From the IMG/VR virus record IMGVR_UViG_3300018053_000002, positions 1 to 64,000 of that record: 64,000 nt of DNA. One strand, 5' to 3'. The first letter of the stretch is position 1. Every line of letters begins with the position of its first letter. Shown here one piece after another: positions 15,400-24,900 of the stretch. Origin of the DNA: a virus. The notes under the pieces are model-generated. The model ran no database searches. It was not told the origin of the DNA and saw nothing but the letters and a program-made list of their open reading frames with translations. Position numbers and translations under genes: made by a program.

Positions 15400-15801
15400 A
15401 TGCGAAAGTTTCTTGTCCTCACCGTTGCCGTGTTCGCGTCGCTGATCTTGGCCACACCCGCATATGCCGGTTCACCCCACTTCGTGGGCGCGGTTACTGC
15501 TACCGTCTCGGGCGACAGTCTTACCGTCTCCGGCAAGGAGGCCGGGCTGGGCAATGAAGCGCAGGTACACATTGTGGTTACCGCTACGGCGGCGTGCCTT
15601 AACCCGGGTAACAACAAGCCGCAAGCGGGCAACAAGCAGAGCGTCTCGGCTGAGGGTGACTTCCCCGTACAGAACGGGCGGGCTGAGTTTTCGCTGACGT
15701 TAACAGCCATATTCCAACCATCGTGTACGCCACCCATGACAGTCGTATGGTCGGACATCACGGTGATCGATGAGACTAGCGGTATCATGGCCACGCCATA
15801 G
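15400..15801 (+). CDS. Secreted protein
   Basis: A 133-residue protein with a clear Sec signal peptide (MRKFLVL..., cleavage likely after ATPAYA near residue 23). The mature domain is beta-rich with two Cys and the segment TVSGKEAGLGNEAQVHIVV. It resembles small exported actinobacterial proteins of unknown function. An exported early protein in a phage may be a lysogenic-conversion type or envelope-modifying factor (inference). It sits behind the repeat-rich control region. Confidence 0.75.
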   Translation: MRKFLVLTVAVFASLILATPAYAGSPHFVGAVTATVSGDSLTVSGKEAGLGNEAQVHIVVTATAACLNPGNNKPQAGNKQSVSAEGDFPVQNGRAEFSLTLTAIFQPSCTPPMTVVWSDITVIDETSGIMATP

Positions 15802-15896
15802 TGAAGTCATTCCTTGTGGTAGCGCTCACCGCTTATCTTGTCGTGCTGATTGGCCTGGCCTGGTACGTGATCTGGTTGCAGTGGAGGCGACCGTAA
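15801..15896 (+). CDS. Small membrane peptide
   Basis: A 31-residue peptide with GTG start on the last base of the upstream TAG. It is almost entirely one transmembrane segment (LTAYLVVLIGLAWYVIWL) with a basic end. Likely co-expressed with the secreted protein. Confidence 0.5.
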   Translation: MKSFLVVALTAYLVVLIGLAWYVIWLQWRRP

Positions 15897-15917
15897 AACA
15901 AGGGGGGGGTGCTTTCC

Positions 15918-16262
15918 ATGCCCCTCCGGATCTGTCTTGAGGGGGGCCATCTCTTCCAGGGGGAGGGGCCTCGATGTCCGGGGCACACCCGGGCCAAAGA
16001 CCGGGCCACCCTCCGACTCAAGCGAAAGCTGCGTCCCCACACCTACGCTGAGGATGTACGTCGAGCTGAAGTGGTCTTCTCATGGCGCGCCCTGTATGGA
16101 GACCTCTGCCCTGGGTGGCGTAGGGATGCCCACCCTGCCACACCCACCAATCCACTGACTGCTGATCACCCTCATGCTGTGGCTCGTGGTGGCGATGAAC
16201 ATCAGTCATTGTCTGTGCTGTGTAGACAATGCAACTCACGCAAACGTGATCACATCATGTGA
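15918..16262 (+). CDS. HNH endonuclease
   Basis: A 114-residue protein. The C-terminal half has the HNH core: an Asp-His pair in PLTADHPHAVARGG, then LSVLCRQCNSRKRD with CxxC and the final Asn/His region. The start is the ATG at 15918; a GTG at 15909 sits in the G-rich ribosome site. HNH proteins next to terminase genes commonly stimulate cos or packaging cleavage in HK97-type phages, and this one immediately precedes the small terminase gene. Confidence 0.88.
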   Translation: MPLRICLEGGHLFQGEGPRCPGHTRAKDRATLRLKRKLRPHTYAEDVRRAEVVFSWRALYGDLCPGWRRDAHPATPTNPLTADHPHAVARGGDEHQSLSVLCRQCNSRKRDHIM

Positions 16263-16469
16263 TGTATGAGCGATAGGGGTGGGGGGGTACGGTTCGGACG
16301 TAATGTCCGTTTTGTCCCAGGACCCCGTCCCTCCAAAAGTCTTCGCGTGTTGAAATGAGGGTCAGTGTGCCCCTTGTGTCCTTTTTTTTGCCACCTGCTG
16401 TTTTCGCAGGTCAGGGGCCTCGTGGAGTCCATATAGGACATAACCTCCCCTTGTGAATGGAGGGTGAGG
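16263..16469. other. Noncoding gap before terminase
   Basis: About 200 bases with no convincing gene. It contains short G and T runs (eight T at 16383-16390) and a small hairpin, ACCTGC-(7)-GCAGGT, just after the T run, in the wrong order for a plus-strand terminator. It is a reasonable place for a packaging (cos or pac) site because it lies between the HNH and small terminase genes, but no direct sequence evidence shows this. Confidence 0.4.
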
Positions 16470-16985
16470 ATGCCGCGGACCAAGAAGCCGGCCGGTACGG
16501 CTGTCAATCCACGCAATGGTCGTCGCGCGGATCTGGTCCCGATCGCCGGGGCACGATTCGATCCGCCCGAGGGTCTTTGCGAAGAAGCGACGACGGCCTG
16601 GGACTCCTACTGGGAAGACACTGTCGCCTGCGTGATGACGCCGGTTGACCGGGCCGTGCTCGTGCGCTGGGTTCGAGAGATGGATCGTTATCTACGTCTG
16701 TCGACGGAGGCGGATCTCAACCCCTCGGTGCGCGGTTCGCAGGGTCAGCCGGTCGAGAATCCGCTCTACGCGACGGCCTACAAGGCGCTCTCGGCAGTGC
16801 AGGCGTGCGAGAAGCAGATGGGGATGGGCGCACTGAACCGCTCGGCTCTGGGCATTGCGGTGATCACTGAACGCAAGAGCCTCGCCGAGATGAATGCCCG
16901 GTACGGGGGTGGCGACGATGCTGATCGCGACCGCCCTGCCATCGTCGCCGAGATCGTCGACCCGCGGAGAATCATCGAAGGCTGA
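16470..16985 (+). CDS. Terminase small subunit
   Basis: A 171-residue protein with a GGAGGG ribosome site five bases before the ATG (an in-frame GTG at 16464 is possible). It has a basic N-terminus (PRTKKPAGTAV), a helical core and a conserved-looking NPLYATAYKALSAVQACEKQMGM region, typical of actinophage P27-type small terminases. It recognises DNA for packaging and recruits the large subunit, whose gene overlaps its end. Confidence 0.8.
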   Translation: MPRTKKPAGTAVNPRNGRRADLVPIAGARFDPPEGLCEEATTAWDSYWEDTVACVMTPVDRAVLVRWVREMDRYLRLSTEADLNPSVRGSQGQPVENPLYATAYKALSAVQACEKQMGMGALNRSALGIAVITERKSLAEMNARYGGGDDADRDRPAIVAEIVDPRRIIEG

Positions 16986-18540
16986 CGGCTGTCCGGCGTG
17001 TGGCTGGAATCCGGCCGACGAGCTGTGGCCCAGTCACGGTGACATCGCGGTGCAGTGGATCAGCGACAATTGCATCTGTGGCGATGGCGACTGGTTCGGC
17101 CAGCCCATCAGGTTGCGCCTCGACCAGCAACGCTTTCTCTGGCGCTGGTACGAGTATTGCCCCGAGTGCAACCAGTGGCGCTATGACGAGGCACTGCGCG
17201 GTGCGGCCACCGGCGACGGCAAAACCCAGTTCATCGCGTCGATCGTGGTGCTGGAGTTCGCCGGCCCGCCACAGATCGCGCCATCCTCACCGATCATCCC
17301 GATTGCCGCCGCGAGCTTCGACCAGGCCAATCTCCTGTTTAGTGCCGTGGCTACGATCTGTGGTGGCCGAGATCAGAGCGTGCGTGAGTCGCCGTTGCGT
17401 GAGTTCTTCGAGGTCTACGACACGGTGATCAAGTTCGCCGACGGTCGGCCAGGTCTCATCGAGCGCGTCGCCGCGGTCGCGGGAACCAACGAGGGTGGTC
17501 TGCCGACGCTTTTCGTGCGTGATGAGTTGCATGAGTGGGGCGACGTCGGAGACCGCCGGGCCCGTGTCGCCACCGTCATCGGGAAGTCCACCAACAAGCG
17601 GCGTACGCCTCACGGCTCGGGCCGGATCATCAGCCTGTCCACGGCCGGGTTCGACATCGACCATTCTTTGCTCGGCGCCAAGTGCAAGCTCGGTGAGCGC
17701 GTGGTGCGGAATCCCTCGTTGTCGCCGCGGTTCCTCTACGACTGGCGCCAGGCGCCCGACGGGCTCGACTATCGGCTGCCGGCTGACCGTGAGATCGCGG
17801 TACGCGCTGCCTCCCAGGCGGCCGACGTGCTCTGGAACGTGCGAGACCGGGTCGACGACTGGGGAAAGCCCGAGTGGCCCGCGCATGAGTGGATCCGCTA
17901 TTACGCCAACCGGTGGGTCGACGTAGCCGAGGAGAGCTGGCTCAAGGACCACCCCGCCGCGTGGGTGCAGTGTGAGGGGACCTGGACGTCTAGTCCGTCG
18001 AACCCGTTTGTGGTCTCGGTGGACATGGCGTTGCGCCGGGACTCGGTAGCGGTCTCCCGGATCGAGCAACTGCCGGATGAACGCTTCGCCATCACGTCGC
18101 GAATCTGGGTTCCGACCGGTGCGCCGATCGACCACCTGGACGTGTTCAACCACGTACGCACGCTGGCCTACGGTGTCGGTTTCCGCGGTGTTGTGTACGA
18201 CCCCCGATTCTTTGAGTTGCCGGGTCGGATGCTGGAGGACGAGGGCATCCTCGTGGTCTCCTTTGACCAGTCGCCGCAGCGGATGGCGCCGGCGTGTGGG
18301 CTCGCCTTCGATCTCATCGTCAATCAGCGGATCGTGCATGACGGTGACCCCGAGCTGGGCGCGCACATCAAGGCGGCCGTGAAGCGTGAGCAGGAGCGCG
18401 GGTTCACGCTGAGCAAGGGCAAGAGCAAGCGGTCCATCGACGCAGCGATCACCCTGTGCATGGGTGTCTGGGTCCTCCACGAGCCGGCCGAACCGGTACA
18501 GCCGTTCTTCGGGACCTGGCGCGCGAGAGGTGGGGCCTGA
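16918..18540 (+). CDS. Terminase large subunit
   Basis: A 540-residue protein. The ATPase half has a Walker A-like loop ATGDGKTQ (~97) and a Walker B segment LFVRDELHEW (~198). The nuclease half shows the acidic residues expected of the RNase H-like fold (VVSVDMALRRD ~365, late SIDAAITLC ~507). It powers DNA translocation and cuts the concatemer. The start overlaps TerS by 68 bases, unusually long, but no later in-frame start exists before the conserved region. Confidence 0.9.
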   Translation: MLIATALPSSPRSSTRGESSKADGCPACGWNPADELWPSHGDIAVQWISDNCICGDGDWFGQPIRLRLDQQRFLWRWYEYCPECNQWRYDEALRGAATGDGKTQFIASIVVLEFAGPPQIAPSSPIIPIAAASFDQANLLFSAVATICGGRDQSVRESPLREFFEVYDTVIKFADGRPGLIERVAAVAGTNEGGLPTLFVRDELHEWGDVGDRRARVATVIGKSTNKRRTPHGSGRIISLSTAGFDIDHSLLGAKCKLGERVVRNPSLSPRFLYDWRQAPDGLDYRLPADREIAVRAASQAADVLWNVRDRVDDWGKPEWPAHEWIRYYANRWVDVAEESWLKDHPAAWVQCEGTWTSSPSNPFVVSVDMALRRDSVAVSRIEQLPDERFAITSRIWVPTGAPIDHLDVFNHVRTLAYGVGFRGVVYDPRFFELPGRMLEDEGILVVSFDQSPQRMAPACGLAFDLIVNQRIVHDGDPELGAHIKAAVKREQERGFTLSKGKSKRSIDAAITLCMGVWVLHEPAEPVQPFFGTWRARGGA

Positions 18541-18728
18541 TGGTTGCACTCACGACGCGTGCCCGCGGTCTTGGGCCCATTGTGCTGACGTCGATTGGTG
18601 CCCTCGTCATCGGGGCTGGTTGGCTGACTCACCGGATCGTTGCCGGGTCCTGGTTCGCTATGACCTGGATCGCCGCAGCGTTCATGGAGGGCTGGGCCTC
18701 GGCTCAGCGGCCACGTGTCGTTTCTTGA
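18540..18728 (+). CDS. Small membrane protein
   Basis: A 62-residue protein with two hydrophobic segments (IVLTSIGALVIGAGW and WFAMTWIAAAFMEGW), starting on the last base of the TerL stop. Small membrane proteins between terminase and portal occur in several actinophages. Role unknown. Confidence 0.6.
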   Translation: MVALTTRARGLGPIVLTSIGALVIGAGWLTHRIVAGSWFAMTWIAAAFMEGWASAQRPRVVS

Positions 18729-21444
18729 CCGCATCAACGCTCGGCACCGTGGCGAGACGCGCAACTCGATCGACGGGTGGGTCAGCGACTATCTGTTTCC
18801 GGCCTCTGGCATGTTCGGGTTCGGTGGCAACCAGTACCCGTACGGGCTGAACACGACCTACTCCCGGCTGGCCGTCCAGGAGATCTCCTCGACCTTGCCG
18901 GGGCATATGGCCGCGGTACGGGGCTGCCCGCCAGCATTCGCAGCGGAGATGGTGCGGGCGCTGGTGCTCTCTCAGACGCGCTTCACGTTCCGGAACCCGC
19001 CCAGTCATCCCAAGACGCCGCGGCGGACGTTTGGCACGGGGGCGCTCTCGTTGCTGGAGCACCCGTGGCCGAACGCGACTACCGGCGAGCTGGTTGCCCG
19101 GATGGAATGGCACGCCGGTCTTGCTGGCAACGCCTTCGTCACCAACCGGACCGCGGGTCGGTTGCGGGTGCTGCGTCCGGACTGGGTAGCCATCCTGTAC
19201 GGCAGCGACCAGGAACCGGAGATGGCCGCGCACGCGCTCGACGGCGAGCTGCTCGGCTATGTCTATTGCCCTGGTGGGTTGGTGTCGACGGGACTTTCCT
19301 TGGCGCCGGCTGGCGGTGGAGAGCTTTACACCTTGCTGCCTCACGAGGTCGCGCACTGGTCGCCGCTGCCTGATCCTGAGGGTGCCGGTATCGGGATGTC
19401 CTGGATTACGCCGGCCATCCGGGAGATTCAGGGTGACACCATTGCTGCGCAGCACAAGGTTCTGTTCTTCCAGAATGCGGCGACCCCGAATCTTGTGGTC
19501 AAGGGCATTCCGGCGCTGACGAAAGATCAATTTGATGAGATCGTCGGTGCGATGGAGGAGCAGCACGCCGGTATTAGGAACGCTTACAAGACCCTTTACC
19601 TGACTGCCGGCGCCGATGCCACCGTGGTGGGCGCCAATATGCAGGAGGTCGACTTCAAATCCACGGTGGGTAGCGGTGAAACGCGGATCTCGTTCCTGTC
19701 GCGGGTGCCGGCACCGGTGCTGGGAATCTCAGAAGGACTCGCCGGGTCGAGCTTGAACGCCGGCAACTTTGGACAGGCCCGTCGCAACTTTAGTGACACC
19801 TGGGTGTACCCGACGCTGCAAGATCTCTGCGCTGCGCTCGTGTCGATGGTCCGGGTTCCCTCGGATGCCGAGCTGTGGTACGACGTCACGGACATGCCGT
19901 TGCTTCGTGAGGACGCGAAGGATGCGGCCGAGATCATCAATATTCAGGTTGAGGGTGTCACTAAGGCCGTTCGAGAGGGCTTTACCGCCGTTTCCTCGAT
20001 CGCTGCGATTGCTGGTCAGAACGTCAATCTGCTGGTGCACACTGGTCTGACCTCCGTCCAGCTCCAGAAGCCGGGGGAGGATCCGAATGACCCGTCCGCC
20101 GGTGACACTGGGCCCGACGGTGAGCCCACCGATGATAAGACTCAAGCTCTGTCTGATGCGTTGGACGAGGTTTCTGCTAGTCGGAACGTTGAAGAGCGCG
20201 TGAAGGTGCCGAGGAAACGGCTGCCTAGTTCGCGTCACCGAGGGGGTGCGTGGGCGATGTCTATGGACCCCCAGCTTCGGCATCGGACGTTGCAATTGAT
20301 CGGGCTTGCGGATCGCAATGCTGTTCCTGACGATTCAGACGACCTTGACGAGGATGCGGCGGCGCTCCTCTGGGCTCTTCAGGAGATCGAAGACCTGGAC
20401 GATGAGATCGAGGAGGCCCCTTCGGCTCGGAATCGAGCGCTTCGTCTGGCCGGTGTGGAGCGTGCATGGACCGCTGCCCAAGCCGCTAAGCATCCTCGCA
20501 ATTTGAAGGGCCCGGGTGGCGGGCGGTTCCGGTCGTTGTCACAGAGGCTCATTGACTGGATGTCAAGCATGGGCAATCGTGAGGACAGTCCGTTTGATGG
20601 CTTTGACCGAAAGCAACTGGCAAAGGTTGCTAGAGCGCGTGGTCTGAAGGTCGATCGTAAGGACGATCGGGATGCGATCATCGACAAGCTGGTTGATAAC
20701 CTTGAGTTCAAGGATCCTGGGAAGAAGGAAAGCCTGAAGAAGGCGATAGCCGGGAAGAAGAGCCGGGCACTGCACAAGTCGGTGGCGGTAGAGAAGGACC
20801 AGTTTGGCCAGGAGATAGCCCCGAAGGCGGTCCCGAAGGCGGTCCCGAAGGCGAAGCCTGGCCCTGATGATGTCGCGATCAGCAAGGCGCTACGGTCGCT
20901 GTCCTCGGGAGAGTTTGCCAGTATCGATGGAAGCCAGATCGATGCGTTCATGGCGGCCATGAGGGGCCAGGATCCTCCGGTCAATCTCTCATACCTCAAG
21001 GTGAACGGTCCTGGTAATGGGAACCTCTATGACCGGCATCTGCGGGACATTCCCCGATCGGAGATGCCGCAACTACCGACGACCGTTGAGGACTTGCAGG
21101 CGTTCCGTCTCAAGCTCGCCGACATGAACGTCAAGACAACTTATGAGCAGGTTGACCCGCGAACTCTCGTCGCGACACAGAGCGAGCTGAACGGTCCGAA
21201 GGTTGCGAAGCTGTTTGGTTTCATGCGCGAGGGCGGATGGCAAGAGGGTGGCGCGCTCATCATCTCACGCGAGGGGGCCGTGCTGGACGGGCATCACCGT
21301 TGGGCTGGTGCTGCTGCTGCCCGTGCGGCCGGCAAGGACATCAACGTCACGGCACTCCGAGTTGACATGGGTATTGACGAGCTTCTGGACGTGGCGCAGA
21401 CGGTGTCGCTTCCCCGTAAGTCGCTCGACGAGGCTCCGAAGTAG
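18715..21444 (+). CDS. Portal protein with ParB-like C-terminal extension
   Basis: A 909-residue protein, about twice the usual portal length, starting at GTG. Residues ~1-430 are a typical HK97/SPP1-type portal. After an acidic linker comes MSMDPQLRHRTLQLIG (~515), RNRALRLAGV (~571) and KHPRNLKGPGGGRF (~592). Then a SAP/Rho-N-like helical segment (~626-664) and a ParB/Srx-like domain with LDGHHRWAG (~857-865). The extension is homologous to the middle of the next large protein. Portals form the dodecameric DNA gate; the extra domains would face the capsid interior if they stay attached (inference). An internal start at 20257 may also release them. Confidence 0.85.
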   Translation: MSFLDRINARHRGETRNSIDGWVSDYLFPASGMFGFGGNQYPYGLNTTYSRLAVQEISSTLPGHMAAVRGCPPAFAAEMVRALVLSQTRFTFRNPPSHPKTPRRTFGTGALSLLEHPWPNATTGELVARMEWHAGLAGNAFVTNRTAGRLRVLRPDWVAILYGSDQEPEMAAHALDGELLGYVYCPGGLVSTGLSLAPAGGGELYTLLPHEVAHWSPLPDPEGAGIGMSWITPAIREIQGDTIAAQHKVLFFQNAATPNLVVKGIPALTKDQFDEIVGAMEEQHAGIRNAYKTLYLTAGADATVVGANMQEVDFKSTVGSGETRISFLSRVPAPVLGISEGLAGSSLNAGNFGQARRNFSDTWVYPTLQDLCAALVSMVRVPSDAELWYDVTDMPLLREDAKDAAEIINIQVEGVTKAVREGFTAVSSIAAIAGQNVNLLVHTGLTSVQLQKPGEDPNDPSAGDTGPDGEPTDDKTQALSDALDEVSASRNVEERVKVPRKRLPSSRHRGGAWAMSMDPQLRHRTLQLIGLADRNAVPDDSDDLDEDAAALLWALQEIEDLDDEIEEAPSARNRALRLAGVERAWTAAQAAKHPRNLKGPGGGRFRSLSQRLIDWMSSMGNREDSPFDGFDRKQLAKVARARGLKVDRKDDRDAIIDKLVDNLEFKDPGKKESLKKAIAGKKSRALHKSVAVEKDQFGQEIAPKAVPKAVPKAKPGPDDVAISKALRSLSSGEFASIDGSQIDAFMAAMRGQDPPVNLSYLKVNGPGNGNLYDRHLRDIPRSEMPQLPTTVEDLQAFRLKLADMNVKTTYEQVDPRTLVATQSELNGPKVAKLFGFMREGGWQEGGALIISREGAVLDGHHRWAGAAAARAAGKDINVTALRVDMGIDELLDVAQTVSLPRKSLDEAPK
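20257..21444 (+). other. Possible internal start yielding separate ParB-like protein
   Basis: ATG at 20257 lies in frame within the portal gene, ten bases after GAGGGGG. The 29 bases around it (20248-20276) are identical to 25405-25433, where the same ATG is the apparent start of a separate gene. Translation from here would give a 395-residue protein with the recurrent motif, SAP-like and ParB-like parts, without the portal. Not proven. Confidence 0.45.
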
Positions 21445-21486
21445 ACTTGAGCCGTGCGGTGCTACCGACGATGAGAGGGGAGGTAG

Positions 21487-21660
21487 ATGATGGCAGAAGG
21501 TAGAGAACTGAAGCTCGGTGGTGAGCCCACCACGCCGCCACCGGATCCTGACCAGCCGTGGCTATGGACCGGTGACGAGTCGATCGGGAAGAAGGGCTGG
21601 ATCCTGGTGATCACTGACACCGGAGACGGTGTCCCCGAGTCACTTGATGACCTTGACTAG
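21487..21660 (+). CDS. Small hypothetical protein
   Basis: A 57-residue acidic protein with a strong AGAGGGGAGG ribosome site. It has a Pro-rich centre (TTPPPPDQPW) and the sequence GWILVITDTGDGVPES. No family recognised. Overlaps the next gene. Confidence 0.6.
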   Translation: MMAEGRELKLGGEPTTPPPDPDQPWLWTGDESIGKKGWILVITDTGDGVPESLDDLD

Positions 21661-21877
21661 TCCCCTGTACGAGCGGTTGGTCGAGGTTCTTGGTACCCGT
21701 GATGTGCACCCTGACGTCCGTAGCAAGATCCAGGATGCGTACATAGAAGTTGGTGATACGGGCACCTGGGACGACCTGCCCGTGGACGTGAGGCAGATGA
21801 TCGAGGAGTCCGAGAGGCTTCCGCGTCAGGCTTGGGACGACCCAGCCGACGTACCTCAGGATCTCGACAAGCTCTAA
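21647..21877 (+). CDS. Small acidic protein
   Basis: A 76-residue acidic helical protein; ATG at 21647 inside the previous gene (GTG at 21629 is the other option). Contains YERLVEVLGTRDVHPDVR. No known domain. It lies between the portal and the giant multi-domain protein. Confidence 0.6.
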   Translation: MTLTSPLYERLVEVLGTRDVHPDVRSKIQDAYIEVGDTGTWDDLPVDVRQMIEESERLPRQAWDDPADVPQDLDKL

Positions 21878-21906
21878 AGGTCTGTTTCCTGGGCCAGGGG
21901 GTGGTT

Positions 21907-24900
21907 ATGCCGCACCCTGGCCTCCGTATATCCGCAGCCGAACGGCACCGGGCCATGCAGCTTGCTGGGCTGCTTGATGTGCGGCGAGTGTATAACCCGG
22001 CGCTACATCCCCGTATCTTGAGGGGCCCGGGTGGCGGTCAATTCCTGAGCAAGAAACTGGTGGCCGGTCAGCATCCGCACAAGGAGCCTCAGAGTACGGA
22101 TCTTCTTCATGACCCTGCCAAGATCGAGGCGCTTCGTCAGACGGTTCGGCGTGCTCGGTCCCGATACGCGGGTCGGACCGCTGACGACCGGTTGGCTGCG
22201 ATCAGTGCCTTGCAGGGATTTGACGGTGCTCCGACCGTTGTGCCAAGCGCTGAGATGGACCGATTGCTGGCAACCGGGGACTTCATCGAGGTTTGGCGTG
22301 GCGTAAAAGGGTTCGGGGCAGCGCCTAGTCAAAAGACTGGTGGTAGCCCGGTCTCAACGACCAAGACCGCGGCTGCCATTAATGACGAGTTCCGTACCGG
22401 GCCGGCGTACTTCGGAACGGGCATCTACGGGAACGGGTTCTACTTTTCGACTGCCAGGGAAACTGCGCAGGGATACGCTGATGACACAGAGGGCAGTCTT
22501 GTACGGGCGTTGATTCCTAAGGATGCCAGGATCGGACGGTGGCGTGCATTGCGTGAAGAGGCTCGCCGCATCAATGACCACCCGGGCGAGGATGGCACGC
22601 TTTATGACGAGGGTCGCTATGCCGCCGCCAGGGGTATTGACGTCATGGAGATTGACGATGATTACCTTGCGACCCAGTTTGGCGTCAGGCCGGATACCCA
22701 GGGTGGCACTAAGTCGGCGTTCAATGTCCTTAATAGGTCCGTTCTGGTTGTCGAGGACAGTCCTTCGGCGGATGTGTTAGCCGAGAAAAAGAGGCGCCAG
22801 TTCCTTATGGAGGTGTCTACCTTCCCGCTCACGTCGATGGACTTCTCGGGCAAGGTCAGGCATCGGGCGCTTCAGCTTGCCGGCATCGTCGGGGCCGATG
22901 AGGATGTCGAGGCGCTCCTGGTGGCTCTGGACGAGTTCCGGGCGTGGGATCCGGCTAAGCATCCTCGTAACTTGAAGGATACTCCGGGCGGGGGCCGGTT
23001 CCGGTCACTTGTGGCTTGGATTAAGGCTGCGCTAAAGATCTGGGACGATAAGCTCCAAAGTAGTGGCGATACGGTGGGAGACAGTCCGCTGGCGGGGTTC
23101 AGTCATGAACAGCTACAGAGGGCGGTAAAGAAGCTAGGGCTCTCGGTGCGACCTGACGCGAGTCGCGCGGAGATTGAAGAGCTGTTTAACGCTGATCTTC
23201 GGGCCCGTATGACCCACGACGCCCTGATTGCCGGCAGGGCTGCTCATGCTCCACCTCCCCCGATCGATGTGCTGATGCGCCGTCTGGCTCAGGAATCGTC
23301 GGCTAACCTCGCTGGGCTGGAGGTCCGGGGGTACGGGAACGAGCATCTGTATGCGAAGCATTTACGTGAGATCCCCCGGGACCAGATGCCGCAGTTGCCG
23401 GAGAACGTGGCTGGACTAACGCCGTTCCTTAAGGCGCTGAACGAGCGGGGCGTCAAGTCAGAGCTGGTGGACATGGATCCCCGGCAGTTGACCATGACCC
23501 AGAACCAGCTCGACAGCAAGAAGGTCGGTTACCTTTACGACGCGATCCGTGACAAGGGGTGGAGAGAAGAGACCGTCATGGTCGCCTCGCGGGAGGGTGC
23601 GATCCTGGACGGTCACCATCGATGGGCTGCTGCCTCCGCTGTTCGTGCGGCCGGTGTTGAGTTTGATCTTCACGTGCTTAAGGTCGATATGGGCATCGAC
23701 GAGCTGTTGACGTTCGCTGATGGCTTTTCGGGTGTCAAGAAGTCGATGGAACAGGCGATGGTGCGTGACCGTACTCTCTGGCTCGCTGGCATCGTCGAGG
23801 AACGGAAATATAACCCGAGCCAAGCCCGGGTCCCGAAGGGTAGTCGGTACGGCGGTCGCTGGGGATCTGTCTCGGTCATGCACAAGCTCTGGGACCGTGC
23901 CAAGGAGGGTGGCTTCACCTATAACACCGTGAGCGGTGATCAGCCCACAACCGGGTTTGCGCTCTCCGTGTATCCGGACCGGTCCCGGGTCATCGCGACG
24001 CGCGATTTCACGCCGGCTTCCATCCAGGAGTACCGTGACGCCAACCGTGAGGTTCTGTCCAAGCCGAACCACTATCTCGGGGCATGGCGCGAGCGTGACG
24101 AGGACGAGGGCGTCGACCGGGTCTGGCTCGACGTGTCTATCGTCCAGAGTGACCGGGCTGAGGCTGAGCGGGTCGGTCAAGAGTTTGATCAGATCGCCAT
24201 GTTCGACCTCGGTGAGGGTACAGAGATTAGTCTCGGTGGTAAGGGTGGAGAGGTCGGGCTACTCGCGGACGTTGCACCCGAGAAGCCGGGGCCGAGAAAG
24301 AGGGCTAAGAGCAGGGCACCTCCTGCGCTCCCTGCTTCGACGACGGCGCAGTCTGACTCTGATTACCAGCCTGGCAAGTGGAAAAAGGCTGACAACAACG
24401 TTGTCAAAGAAGAGTTTCTCGGGATGCTCCGGGACTACTTGCATCGGGCGGGCCTGTCCACCGAAGACGTTAAGCGCATGGTTGAGGACGAGCGGGACGA
24501 CCTTCCTGACCCCCGAGCGGTCTACGAGAACGGTCCGCACTATCTTACTGTGTGGAGCGACAGGCCCATTGGCCAACTCCGGATGGGCGAATTGTTTGAC
24601 GCCATCGACCGGTTGCAGACCACTAATCCCAGCAGTGATCCGCTCAGAATCTCCATTCGGCCTCAGCACGAGATGCCGGGACCGCCAGGTGTGGCAGTAG
24701 GCAAAGCGGCTGGAGCGACGATTCGGGGTACTGGCTCGATAATACTGAGTGATCGGATGATCGATGATTGGAACGACCCCGATCTGTTCGGCAACTTTAT
24801 GCCGGTCCGCACCTCTGTTCCTCTGGGTGAATATGTTGTCACTCACGAGTGGGGCCACGTGGTTGATCACTCTGATGAGGACCCATTGGCTGAGTCCTGG

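Noticed and set aside
16383-16415. T run plus hairpin as a terminator
   Set aside because: The T run precedes the hairpin on the plus strand, and on the minus strand the hairpin is followed by A, so neither direction fits an intrinsic terminator.
17287-18549. Minus-strand 420-codon open frame
   Set aside because: It lies opposite the terminase large subunit, has the low-complexity Arg/Pro/His content of a GC-rich shadow frame, and no ribosome site or domain.
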